20,109 nucleotides of DNA, from IMG/VR virus record IMGVR_UViG_3300044638_001100, positions 1-20,109 of that record; one strand, written 5' to 3'. The translations under genes were made by a program, and so were the position numbers. The notes beneath the pieces are model-generated. The model worked only from the letters and a program-made list of their open reading frames with translations, was not told the DNA's origin and ran no database searches. Within the stretch, counting starts at the first letter, position 1. Every line of letters begins with the position of its first letter. Source of the DNA: a virus. Positions 4,774-12,916 of the stretch are shown here, in pieces.

Positions 4774-6981
4774 TTACTTCGCTTTAAGTGCAGTGAGCTC
4801 AGCCTGAACACTGTCCAGTTTGGCGTTTAACTCTTTAATGGCGTTTATTAACGGAGAAATAAACATTTCTCTTGAGATGGCTTGAATTGTGTCCGCTCCA
4901 ACATCCCAACCAGCAAAAGTTGTTACCCCTTCAGCATCTAGAGCGGCTTTAACTTCTTGCGCTATAAGGCCATGCATGACAGTGTTTGTGTCGCGTTTAT
5001 TTTTTTCGTTATAGTACGGAAGAGTCTGGTCAATTTCGTTGCTTGGCTTCCACTGGTATTTAACTGGACGCAAACGATTGATAAATGACAGACCCAGAGA
5101 GTCTTCTTGAATATTTTTCTTTAGCCTCTCATCAGAAGTTTGAGTCCAAGTAGCATTTACTGTATAAGCGTTATAAATCTTACCGGCAAAGTTTCCAATT
5201 GTTACAGTGCTATCTGCTTGTCCTGTAAGAGAATCGCCGATAACAATCTGCTGAGCAGAAGTGGCGCTACTAGTATCTGCGCTATACCCAATGCAAGTAT
5301 TCCCACTACCTGATGTTATCCTATCACCTGCTGTAAAACCTATACAAACATTGTAAGCACCAGAGTCTATAAGACGTCCGGATTGAGAGCCAACAGCCGT
5401 ATTGTAGTCGCCGCCTGTAACAGAAGTAAGTGCAGTATTCCCACAAGCCGTATTGTCAAAAGCGGTCGATAAAGCGTTTGCTAGGGCGCTAGTTCCAATT
5501 GCGGTAGAGGTTGATACTCCAGAATTCCCAGTGCAGTTAAGAGATGTTAGGGCAGAAATTGAACCGCCTGTAATGCTAACGCTACTACTATTTTGAGTAG
5601 CCATAGTACCAAGACCAAGATTACTTCTAGCTCCTGAATCAGTAGTTGCGCCTGTGCCGCCGTTGGCAACAGCAACAGTGCCTGATACGTTACTCGCCGT
5701 TGTGGCGTTGGTGGCATTGGTTGCGTTCGTGGCGTTCGTTGCAGAAGCTACTGACTGACTGGCAATATTAGCGGACGTAATGAAGGTGCCGCCAGACTGG
5801 GGGCCGGTAGCTGTTAACGCGTTGCCTGAACATGATGCTGCTGTTGTTGCATTCGTGGCGTTGGTGGCGTTCGTGGCGTTCGTGGCGTTGGTTGCATTTG
5901 TAACAGCCGTCGATCCAATTTGACCAACAATATCCGCCGCACTTGCAACGGTAACCGCTGAACCCCCTGCACCTTTCAATAATGCGCCGGAAGAAAATGT
6001 TGTAGCCCCTGTACCGCCATTAGCAACAGGCAAAGTGCCTGTCACGTTGGTGGTTAAGTTTGCAAACGTAGTTGAGGTTGTCCCTGTACCGCCGTTGGCA
6101 ATTGGCAAAGTTCCAGTCACGCCAGAAGTCAAACTGACATTTGTGATTGTGTTGCTTGAGCCGTTGATGGTTGAGCTAGTAATAGTTTTGTTGCTCAGAG
6201 CCTCCGTACCAGCCAAGGTTGCCAATGTGCCCGTTGTGGGCAGAGTGACAGAGGTTGTGTTGGTAGCTGTGAGGGTGGTTGCAAATGCGCCTGATGTGGT
6301 CAGGTTGCCCCCCAAAGTGATTGTCTTGCCTGAGTTGGCGACACCTGTACCGCCGTTAGCCCCGAGCAATACGCCAGAAATATCAGCGCTACCAACGTCG
6401 ATGGCATCCCAGCTTGTGTTTGTGCCGTCGGATTTCAGATACCTTCCGTTGGCACTTGTTTGTACTGGAGCCAGAGCGTTGAAGGCTGCGTTGGCTGTGA
6501 CTTGACCTGTGCCGCCTTTGTTGATGGCCAAAGTTCCAGTTATGGAGGATGCTTGCAACTCGTTGAAGTTTGTGCCATCAGACCACACTATGACCTTAGC
6601 GCCGTTGGCAATTGTTACCCCTGTGCCCGCTGCGGTGGTGTTACCGATTACAGTCGAGTTGTAAATAATCATCGAGTAGCCACTGTCGTTCCACACGATA
6701 TACTGCTTTGACGCTGGGGGAGCATAGACGTTGAACGCCGCGCCGGTGGTTGTCGTGAAACGCAGCATGGCGTAGACAGACTGGTTATCCGCAACGGTAG
6801 AAGATGCCCCGTTGATGTATGTCAGGGCTTGGCTGGCGCTTGTGACACTGACAGTTTGATACCCGGCAATTGCTGCTTCCAAAAGGTACGCAAACGTGTT
6901 GTTTGTGGTCGTGCCCCATGTACCGGCTTGAGCGCCTGCGTCGATCAGTTCAATGCGTAGGTCTGGTGAATATGAACTCAT
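4774..6981 (-). CDS. Tail fibre with C-terminal peptidase S74 chaperone domain
   Basis: This 735-residue fibre starts with YSPDLRIELIDAGAQAGTWG, an N-terminal module common in phage fibres that probably binds the tail. A shaft follows with GGTG-containing repeats (LPIANGGTGTTS, LPVANGGTGATT) and runs of Asn-Ala-Thr. About residues 494-570 carry five units of about 17 residues with a G-x-x-A core (for example NTAVGS, NVCIGF, NTCIGY), likely a trimeric beta-roll. The end is a peptidase S74 intramolecular chaperone domain: S616-D-E-R-L-K621 gives the Ser-Lys pair, with HGLIAQEV and a final coiled coil (AIKELNAKLDSVQAEL). S74 domains guide trimer folding and then cut themselves off. AAGGATG precedes the ATG. 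It is one of two S74 fibres here. Confidence 0.92.
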   Translation of the reverse strand: MSSYSPDLRIELIDAGAQAGTWGTTTNNTFAYLLEAAIAGYQTVSVTSASQALTYINGASSTVADNQSVYAMLRFTTTTGAAFNVYAPPASKQYIVWNDSGYSMIIYNSTVIGNTTAAGTGVTIANGAKVIVWSDGTNFNELQASSITGTLAINKGGTGQVTANAAFNALAPVQTSANGRYLKSDGTNTSWDAIDVGSADISGVLLGANGGTGVANSGKTITLGGNLTTSGAFATTLTATNTTSVTLPTTGTLATLAGTEALSNKTITSSTINGSSNTITNVSLTSGVTGTLPIANGGTGTTSTTFANLTTNVTGTLPVANGGTGATTFSSGALLKGAGGSAVTVASAADIVGQIGSTAVTNATNATNATNATNATNATTAASCSGNALTATGPQSGGTFITSANIASQSVASATNATNATNATNATTASNVSGTVAVANGGTGATTDSGARSNLGLGTMATQNSSSVSITGGSISALTSLNCTGNSGVSTSTAIGTSALANALSTAFDNTACGNTALTSVTGGDYNTAVGSQSGRLIDSGAYNVCIGFTAGDRITSGSGNTCIGYSADTSSATSAQQIVIGDSLTGQADSTVTIGNFAGKIYNAYTVNATWTQTSDERLKKNIQEDSLGLSFINRLRPVKYQWKPSNEIDQTLPYYNEKNKRDTNTVMHGLIAQEVKAALDAEGVTTFAGWDVGADTIQAISREMFISPLINAIKELNAKLDSVQAELTALKAK
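5704..5898 (-). repeat. Two clusters of 9-base repeats coding Asn-Ala-Thr runs in the fibre
   Basis: Clusters at about 5704-5741 and 5847-5898 consist of near-identical 9-base units (ggcgttggt / ggcgttcgt on the plus strand). They encode four to six consecutive NAT triplets each in the fibre shaft. Such runs are prone to slippage and could change shaft length. Confidence 0.75.
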
Positions 6982-6991
6982 GATTCATCCT

Positions 6992-7177
6992 TTATTGGTT
7001 GGCGGGTGGAGGTGGAGGACGAACGCCATTTTGTTGCATAGCTTGAAACTCCTGCCCCAGCTTGCTCAGTTTCATAAACAAATCAATGCACTCGCCAAGC
7101 TGCCCAGCGGCCAATTGCTTCATGATGATGTTAAATTCGGCAACCGTTACTTCGCCAATGTTAATTTTGTCGTTCAT
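6992..7177 (-). CDS. Small helical protein between the two fibre genes
   Basis: This 61-residue protein starts MNDKINIGEVTVAEFNIIMK, continues with a helical region (GECIDLFMKLSKLGQEFQAM) and ends in a proline run (RPPPPPANQ). I recognise no named family. The first part resembles short helical proteins that phages code beside fibres. The ATG overlaps the stop of the large fibre as ATGA and is preceded by AAAGGAT. The gene ends ten bases before the next fibre. A role as fibre assembly factor or small chaperone is suggested only by position. Confidence 0.7.
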   Translation of the reverse strand: MNDKINIGEVTVAEFNIIMKQLAAGQLGECIDLFMKLSKLGQEFQAMQQNGVRPPPPPANQ

Positions 7178-10100
7178 GATTTATCCTTTATTGATTGTTC
7201 CAATTTTGCCTCAAGCGTTGCCACTTTGTCGGTCAGCTCCTTGATGGCTTCAATGAACAAGCCAGCCATGTTTGCGTAAGCTACACCGTACTTGTCGTTT
7301 TCTTTATCGTAAGTCACAACCTCTGGGGCAATTTCCAACACCTCTTGAGCAATGACACCCATCTGGCGTTTGTCGTGATGGGCTTCATCTTTAATGTCTT
7401 CTTCAATTTTCTTGTAGTACACGCCCCGCAGCTTGTTTGTTTTTTCAAGCGCATTGTCAATGGTAACTACGTCCTTCTTGGCTCTGCGGTCTGAATACGC
7501 AACCACGTTGGCTGTCGCATAGATTGACCCAGCCACATACATTGCATACGAAGAAGACGTTGTGGATGTCATTATCCCAATGCCACCATTTGACACAAGG
7601 TAATAAAGGGGCCAAACGCCGTTTGATTCTCGGTAAAAACCGCCGTTACCAGAAGCGTCAGCCATTGCATTCAAATGATTGGTTGAGGTGCCCATCAAAT
7701 AGCCGAAGTAACCATTCTTTGACGCTGATTGTGTCGCCCCGCCATAAGTTGTGGTCGTATTTGTTGCAATTTGAGGGCTGGTAAACGTGCCACAAACAAA
7801 GGCTTCATATCCAGTGCCGGGGTTGTTTGTTATAGCAATGCGTCCGCTGGTTTCAATGGCGATACTGGAAGCCACAACCCCGCCCCAATGAAAACCAAGC
7901 CTAGGAGCAGAAGCGCCAGCACCACCATTTCCCGCTTCACGAACACAAACAACATTACTATAGGATGTGCCGGAGGAGGCGGCGTAAATACCAGTACCTG
8001 CGTTCGTTATTTGGGTGGCGAGGATTGACTGACCATTTATGAAAGAGGCTACTGCCGCCGCACTTGCGGAACGATAGTAGTTGTCGCCCTGCTTGGCCAT
8101 TATTGCCGTCACACCGGAAGAAATAGCGTTGTCGGTTGAGTTGAAATAATTGGTAAAAATGTATCCGTTCGCGTCAGTAGCAACGAGCCGATTGCTCGCA
8201 ATTGATGCGGTTGGTGTAAAGCCGTTAACGGTAGATACCGAAAGTGCTCCAGCGGCAGATATGGAGCCCGCTGTTCCAGACGCGCCATTCCCAAAAACAA
8301 TACCGCCAGTACCAGCGTAGTAATTCAAGTACATTGCTTTACTAGTACCAGAATCCAAATGTAAATTGCCGTCTGTTGTTACAACAGACGCAAAACTTGC
8401 CGTGCGTGTAATTCCGTTAACACCATCCCCGCCAACTTGCAAAGTTGCAGCCCATGTGGGATTTGGGCCGAATCTGGCGTAGTTACCGCTACCAATTGAT
8501 AGCGAGCTACGATTAAGAGTTACAGCGCCGGTGTGGTCAATAGTGACCGCCGTCTTTGCCCCTGTTGCAAAGTCATCGGTGGTAGCCAAATACATCTTGG
8601 TACCAAATGCGCCAGATGATTGCACATAAATCCCAGCCTGCGCTCCGCCGCCAGAGTTCCATGTCCATGTAAGTGCTTGCGCATTGTTTGTGCTAGAAGT
8701 CCCGTTAAACACTTGGCCATAGTTTGTCAAGCCCGGAGTTGTTGTGTTGATGGCTGCGGGCGCAAATGAGCTGGTGATAGTGCTGCTAAAAGCGCCGGTG
8801 GTAGCGCTAACTGTGCCGCCAGATTGGTTTGTTGCAGTTGTTGCAGTAGCCGCATTTCCCGAAGTTGAATCAGAAACTCTTGCAGAGTCAACACGAACGC
8901 CGTAGGTGTTTGCACCGTTCCAGCCCATCAATGTAGGATAAGTTGCTATCCAAGCACCTGTGGAATTAGTGTTGTTTACGCTTGTGCCGCTTGGCGATGT
9001 GCTATTGGAAGCATCAAAAATTACATGGCTATTACCGTAGTTCTTCCATGCCATCAAACCAACCACGTTACCAAGAACGCCTGTACCGCTCCAGTTTGTT
9101 TGCCCGCTGGACAAGGTTGTTGCAGTTGTTGCAGTAGCCGCATTGCCAGTAGTGTTCTGGTTAAAAGTAGGCCAAGTAAATGTGCCTGTGCTGAAGTTGC
9201 CAGACTGGGGTGTCCCCAAAATTGGGGTTGTAAAGCTTGGCGAAGTAGCCAACGCAACCACGGTGCCGGAGCCTGTTGTGGAGTAAGACGTAGCCCACGA
9301 TGTACCTGTGGAGTTGGGTATGCCTGCGCCGGGATAGACCATAGTGCTTGGGGCTGAAGCAGACACCCAAGTTGTGCCATTAGACTGAAGTACGTTACCG
9401 TTTGTACCGGGGGCTACGACCTGAAGCGCTGAAGTGCCGTTACCCAGCAAGACGTTGTTGGCTGTGAATGTTGCTGCGCCTGTACCGCCATTACCGACAG
9501 GCAGTGTTCCTGTGACGTTGGTGGCCAAGTCCACGAAAGTGGTTGATGTAGAGCCTGTGCCGCCGTTGGCGATTGGCAGTGTTCCGCTGACATGCGTTGC
9601 CAAACCAATCTTGCCCCAGCTTGGGTTTGCGCTAACACCGCCAGAGATCAGGGCGTTGCCAACTGCCGCATCCGCAAGCGTTGCGAGCGACGTAGTCGTA
9701 TCTGCGTAGAGCAAATCTCCCACAGCGTAAGAGGTAAGGCCAGTGCCGCCGTAAACAGCACCAATAGCTGTAGCGTTCCAAGTACCAGCAGTAAGAGTAC
9801 CGACTCCAGTAACGCCCGTGTAGCTGCCAGACAACCGTGAAGTGCCCAACGTACCTGTTGTGATATTTGAAGCATCAGTTGTATCCGTTGTTGCTGAAGC
9901 TGCCAAGCCTGAAACTGCCGCCGAAGAAATGGCAATACCCGTGGGGCTAACGCCGGTCACTTGCCCTTGCGCGTTGGTTGTGAATACTGGGACTGATGAT
10001 GCTGAGCCATATGTACCCGCCGTACCAGTGTTGGCAATATTGAATGTGTAGGTTGGGGACTCACTCAGCCCTGTACCCGCCGTGTATGTAATTGGCGCAG

Positions 10101-10980
10101 AGAACTGCTGAAAAACAATCGCTGTCGTGCCAATCGTTATAGGAGGAGCAGTCTGCTGCACCCAAGCGGTGTTGACGTTAGCAGTACCGCTGGTCACCAA
10201 GAAAAAGTCGCCCTCGTCAATCTGGTCAACCCCAGTGCCAACAGTATCAAAATCTGTAGCGCGGGTCAGTATGTATGGTGTTCCAGCAGAGCCAACCTGA
10301 GTAACCGTATAAACACCGTTGTTTGCACCTGCCGCTTCGTTTTTTACAAGTATGCGTTCTGTAACGACAGTAAGCGTTGAGTCCACAGACAAAGCGCCGT
10401 TAGCGTTTCCTGTAAGCGTTGCCCCCACCCCGGATGTGCCGTTGTTGTATGTGTTTGCTGGTAGCGTTGTTGTAGTTGCTAAAGCTACAGCTTCATGGAA
10501 GTGAATACCCGATGCAATCGCATCCGCATACGCCTTGTTGACAATGTCGGTGTTGTTGGTTGGCGTTGTTGAAACTGTGCCGGATGTAATATTGGCCGTT
10601 GTAATGTTTGCAGTGCTTGCGCCCAGTGTGCCAATATCTAAAACGGTTACAGCAGACCCCGCCGCATCTAAATACACCGCCCTTTCCGCTGGGTATGTAC
10701 AAAACACGTTCTTTGAGCCAGCGGCAAAATTAACCAAGCTGCCAGAATTGCTGGATTCAAAAACAGTGGTGCGGCTTAACGTTGTGCCAGAAGCTGTGTA
10801 TGTGCCAAGACCTACTTCCCACTCCCCCGTAGTTGGGTTGGCAATTGCGTAGTACGTAGTGTTACCGTCGCCAATAATTGCAAACGTCTGAAAGCCCAGA
10901 ACCGCGCCGCCAAGAGTCACTGTTCCTGTACCAGCGGTGGTGGTCGTTTCTTGAACTCTGTCTTTGACTACGAATGCCAT
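7174..10980 (-). CDS. Large tail fibre with C-terminal peptidase S74 chaperone domain
   Basis: This 1268-residue protein is the largest in the window. The N-terminal module (VVKDRVQETTTTAGTGTVTL, then FQTFAIIGDGNTTYYAIA and TYPAERAVYLD) is one I know from phage fibre proteins, and probably docks to the tail. A second module (NKAYADAIASGIHFHEAVAL to about residue 295) is also common in such fibres. The shaft has GGTG repeats (LPIANGGTGSTS, LPVGNGGTGAAT) and long Thr/Ser/Gly/Asn-rich beta stretches. The C-terminal S74 domain has S1163-D-R-R-A-K1168 as the Ser-Lys pair, MGVIAQEV, and a final coiled coil (ELTDKVATLEAKLEQ). It should trimerise and self-cleave. The ATG follows AGGG, four bases after the repeat-protein stop. 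It probably binds the host receptor. Confidence 0.93.
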   Translation of the reverse strand: MAFVVKDRVQETTTTAGTGTVTLGGAVLGFQTFAIIGDGNTTYYAIANPTTGEWEVGLGTYTASGTTLSRTTVFESSNSGSLVNFAAGSKNVFCTYPAERAVYLDAAGSAVTVLDIGTLGASTANITTANITSGTVSTTPTNNTDIVNKAYADAIASGIHFHEAVALATTTTLPANTYNNGTSGVGATLTGNANGALSVDSTLTVVTERILVKNEAAGANNGVYTVTQVGSAGTPYILTRATDFDTVGTGVDQIDEGDFFLVTSGTANVNTAWVQQTAPPITIGTTAIVFQQFSAPITYTAGTGLSESPTYTFNIANTGTAGTYGSASSVPVFTTNAQGQVTGVSPTGIAISSAAVSGLAASATTDTTDASNITTGTLGTSRLSGSYTGVTGVGTLTAGTWNATAIGAVYGGTGLTSYAVGDLLYADTTTSLATLADAAVGNALISGGVSANPSWGKIGLATHVSGTLPIANGGTGSTSTTFVDLATNVTGTLPVGNGGTGAATFTANNVLLGNGTSALQVVAPGTNGNVLQSNGTTWVSASAPSTMVYPGAGIPNSTGTSWATSYSTTGSGTVVALATSPSFTTPILGTPQSGNFSTGTFTWPTFNQNTTGNAATATTATTLSSGQTNWSGTGVLGNVVGLMAWKNYGNSHVIFDASNSTSPSGTSVNNTNSTGAWIATYPTLMGWNGANTYGVRVDSARVSDSTSGNAATATTATNQSGGTVSATTGAFSSTITSSFAPAAINTTTPGLTNYGQVFNGTSSTNNAQALTWTWNSGGGAQAGIYVQSSGAFGTKMYLATTDDFATGAKTAVTIDHTGAVTLNRSSLSIGSGNYARFGPNPTWAATLQVGGDGVNGITRTASFASVVTTDGNLHLDSGTSKAMYLNYYAGTGGIVFGNGASGTAGSISAAGALSVSTVNGFTPTASIASNRLVATDANGYIFTNYFNSTDNAISSGVTAIMAKQGDNYYRSASAAAVASFINGQSILATQITNAGTGIYAASSGTSYSNVVCVREAGNGGAGASAPRLGFHWGGVVASSIAIETSGRIAITNNPGTGYEAFVCGTFTSPQIATNTTTTYGGATQSASKNGYFGYLMGTSTNHLNAMADASGNGGFYRESNGVWPLYYLVSNGGIGIMTSTTSSSYAMYVAGSIYATANVVAYSDRRAKKDVVTIDNALEKTNKLRGVYYKKIEEDIKDEAHHDKRQMGVIAQEVLEIAPEVVTYDKENDKYGVAYANMAGLFIEAIKELTDKVATLEAKLEQSIKDKS
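9479..9592. repeat. Segment shared with the second fibre gene (counterpart at about 6009-6120)
   Basis: This stretch codes GTLPIANGGTGSTSTTF, then NVTGTLPVGNGGTG. It is clearly similar in DNA and protein to 6009-6120 in the 735-residue fibre (GTLPIANGGTGTTSTTF, NVTGTLPVANGGTG), in the same orientation. The two large fibres therefore share part of their shaft, by duplication or recombination. Confidence 0.75.
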
Positions 10981-10984
10981 TTGG

Positions 10985-11905
10985 TCAGCCCTGCGTTTTG
11001 ATTACTTGCCATGTGTCAGTTTGACCGTCGTATATGACTGTCCAACCGGCATTCTGAGCGGCGTTGATGTTCTGCCATCCATCTGTCTGGGCTGTCCCAA
11101 TCGTCGCCCAAGTTGTTGTTTGTGAGGCGTTGATATTGCCCCAATCCGCCGTTTGCGCATCGTTGATGATCTCCCAAAGCAGCCTTGCAATGATCTGATC
11201 TGCGGCTACCGCACCTTCAGTGATGGTAGCAAAAAAGACCGCACTTGCAAAGACCGTATCCAATACTTGGGCGGTCTCGCTGATAGTTGCGTTAAACGTG
11301 GACGGGGCCACCAAAACACTGTCCGCCGCCGTGGTTGATTCAGAAATCTGGGAGGGGAAGACCGCTTGTGCGTTGACGGTTTCTGAAGCTGTGGCGCTCT
11401 CGCTAACACTTGCCGGGTAGGAGGTTGTCGCACTGGCAGAATCCGCCGCTGTGGCAGTCTCAAGAATCGTCGCCAAGAACGCCGCAAAGGCTGCGGCTGA
11501 GTCGGAAGCGGTAGCAGTTTCAGCAATATTGACGCTGAAATCTACCAAAGAAGACACAGAATCGACCCCAGAAGCCGCTTCATTTACTACACCGTTGAAA
11601 TCAACCAAGCTGCTTACCGAGTCTGCTCCTGCGGCTGTTTCCGCTATGGACGAAACAAAATCAACCAAGGCGCTGGGAGCGTCCCCAATAACGGCAGTTT
11701 CCGCAATGTCTGTATTGAAGTTAGACGCAGCCACCGCTACGCTGTCTGCCCCTGTAGAAGCCTCTGCAACAGATGTGGGAAAAACCGCAAGGGCTGCTAC
11801 CGAATCTGTCCCCGCCGCTGATTCATCTATTGAAGAATCAAATACCTGCCCCGCTGCACCTTGCGCAGCAAATGGAGCGGCAGCAAATGGGGCATCAGCA
11901 AACAC
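10985..11905 (-). CDS. Repeat-built virion protein (11 units of 20 residues, then 5 units of 11 residues)
   Basis: This 306-residue protein begins at a GTG (11905); no ATG exists in the frame, so apart from the initiator it has no methionine. After an Ala/Pro/Phe-rich opening, residues 22-247 are eleven units of about 20 residues (two of 21), with consensus F-x-x-x-I-x-E-T-A-x-A-x-D-S-V-S-A. Residues 248-302 are five units of exactly 11 residues with Gln at position 4 and Trp at position 8 (NDAQTADWGNI, NASQTTTWATI, GTAQTDGWQNI). I recall both repeat types from phage structural proteins but no named function. It sits between conserved virion genes and the large fibre, four bases before the latter, so a linker or fibre-base role is likely. 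There is no good ribosome-binding site; the start lies three bases after the previous stop. Confidence 0.8.
   Translation of the reverse strand: MFADAPFAAAPFAAQGAAGQVFDSSIDESAAGTDSVAALAVFPTSVAEASTGADSVAVAASNFNTDIAETAVIGDAPSALVDFVSSIAETAAGADSVSSLVDFNGVVNEAASGVDSVSSLVDFSVNIAETATASDSAAAFAAFLATILETATAADSASATTSYPASVSESATASETVNAQAVFPSQISESTTAADSVLVAPSTFNATISETAQVLDTVFASAVFFATITEGAVAADQIIARLLWEIINDAQTADWGNINASQTTTWATIGTAQTDGWQNINAAQNAGWTVIYDGQTDTWQVIKTQG
11000..11842 (-). repeat. Coding tandem repeats: 60-base units (11165-11842) and 33-base units (11000-11164)
   Basis: The 60-base units encode the 20-residue E-T-A-x-A-x-D-S repeats, and the 33-base units the Q-T-x-x-W repeats. The units are diverged in DNA but strictly in phase at protein level, which points to old duplications kept by selection. 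Confidence 0.85.
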
Positions 11906-11908
11906 ACG

Positions 11909-12484
11909 TTATGCAGCGTCAAGGCTGAATGTGTAGGTCACGTTCAGAGTGTCACCAGACACAACGGTGCGGTCGCCGGGAGACTGGAAATCTGACTCGG
12001 AGAACAATACGCCTGACGTGCCGCTGGACACGGTACACAGAAATGCGCCAGCGATAACGCCACCTGCGCCAGAAATGGTGAAGGAAGAGGGTGAAGCAGA
12101 GTTGCTGATGACGGATGGGTCTGCGGTTGTAGCCGTACCAAAAGTCACGGCCTTGCGTGAGCCAGAGTAGTCGGTGTACTCAGTCCATGCTTTAGAAGCC
12201 AGAGTGTCGGCTGCGGCAAAGGTTGTACCAGAACCGGGGCCAGTAATTAAACCGAGGAAGAAAGCAGCGGTATAGGTTGAACCCTTGAAGTACTGGGTAT
12301 TCATGTTCTGCAAACCTTCGTTGACCACGAGGTTGTGCATTTGGTCTTCCCACTTCAGGTTACCGTCTTTGTCAAGACACTGAACGTGGAACACGCCGCC
12401 TGCCCGCGCACCAGAATCGGCTCCAGTACGAGCGACAAGACCCGCGCTTACGGTGTCTGTTGAAGTTGCTTTTTCGTTAAACAT
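11909..12484 (-). CDS. Conserved phage virion protein (unknown function)
   Basis: This 191-residue protein carries the block FHVQCLDKDGNLKWEDQMHN, LVVNEGLQNMNTQYFKGS and FFLGLITG. I know this pattern (DGN-KW, NLVVN-GL, Y-GL) from conserved structural proteins of many tailed phages, where it lacks a firmly assigned role. The second half is Ser/Thr/Gly-rich beta sequence ending DTLNVTYTFSLDA. AAGGAGCGACT before the ATG is a strong ribosome-binding site. It follows the neighbouring virion gene by nine bases and precedes the repeat-built protein. A tail or collar component is likely from position. Confidence 0.7.
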   Translation of the reverse strand: MFNEKATSTDTVSAGLVARTGADSGARAGGVFHVQCLDKDGNLKWEDQMHNLVVNEGLQNMNTQYFKGSTYTAAFFLGLITGPGSGTTFAAADTLASKAWTEYTDYSGSRKAVTFGTATTADPSVISNSASPSSFTISGAGGVIAGAFLCTVSSGTSGVLFSESDFQSPGDRTVVSGDTLNVTYTFSLDAA

Positions 12485-12493
12485 AGTCGCTCC

Positions 12494-12916
12494 TTATACA
12501 AGCCTAATGAGTGCTGATGTGCTGGTATCAGCAGGCATCGTTACAGTGAAAGTTGAAGTTGATGTTTTGTCGTTGCCAAAGTCCAGAACACAGACGGCAG
12601 CGCCAGTAGTGTTGTTGTAGATCAAAGCACCGCGAGCAGTGATTGATCCAGTCCATGCTGGGGAAGCGAACGTGACATACACAACGCTACCAGCCGATGT
12701 TGTGGCCGTGGATACAGTGGCGGCAATTACTTGCCCGGTAGCCACATAATTCCCACCAGATGCCTCGCCTGTGGTCGTGTAGCCTGTGGTCGTTTCATCC
12801 AGTGTTGCAGCATTTGTGTACAGAGCCAGCTTGAATTGGTTTGATGAAAAATTCATCGTTCCGTTCATAAGCCCGGTACGCAAAGTGTTGCATGAATAGT
12901 TGCCGGTAAAAGCCAT
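12494..12916 (-). CDS. Conserved phage virion protein (unknown function)
   Basis: This 140-residue, beta-rich protein starts MAFTGNYSCNTLRTGLMNGT, followed by FKLALYTNAATLDETTTGYT, then SITARGALIYNNT, AVCVLDFGNDK and a hydrophobic end. I recognise the FKLALYT-x-A-x-L-x-x-x-T-x-x-Y and ARGALIYN / VLDFG-DK pattern from a widespread family of small phage structural proteins without assigned function. The ATG at 12916 shares one base with the previous stop (TGATG), with GGAG seven bases upstream. A TTG one codon earlier is less likely. The link to the adaptor gene just upstream suggests a role at the head-tail junction or tail. Confidence 0.72.
   Translation of the reverse strand: MAFTGNYSCNTLRTGLMNGTMNFSSNQFKLALYTNAATLDETTTGYTTTGEASGGNYVATGQVIAATVSTATTSAGSVVYVTFASPAWTGSITARGALIYNNTTGAAVCVLDFGNDKTSTSTFTVTMPADTSTSALIRLV

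Noticed and set aside
5704-5898. CRISPR-like array from the 9-base repeats
   Set aside because: Units are in-frame coding triplets without spacers, inside a fibre gene.
6035-6505. Plus-strand frame of 156 codons opposite the fibre
   Set aside because: It lies antisense to the S74 fibre, its Val/Pro-rich sequence is the complement of GGTG/Thr repeats, and no ribosome-binding site or family pattern supports it.
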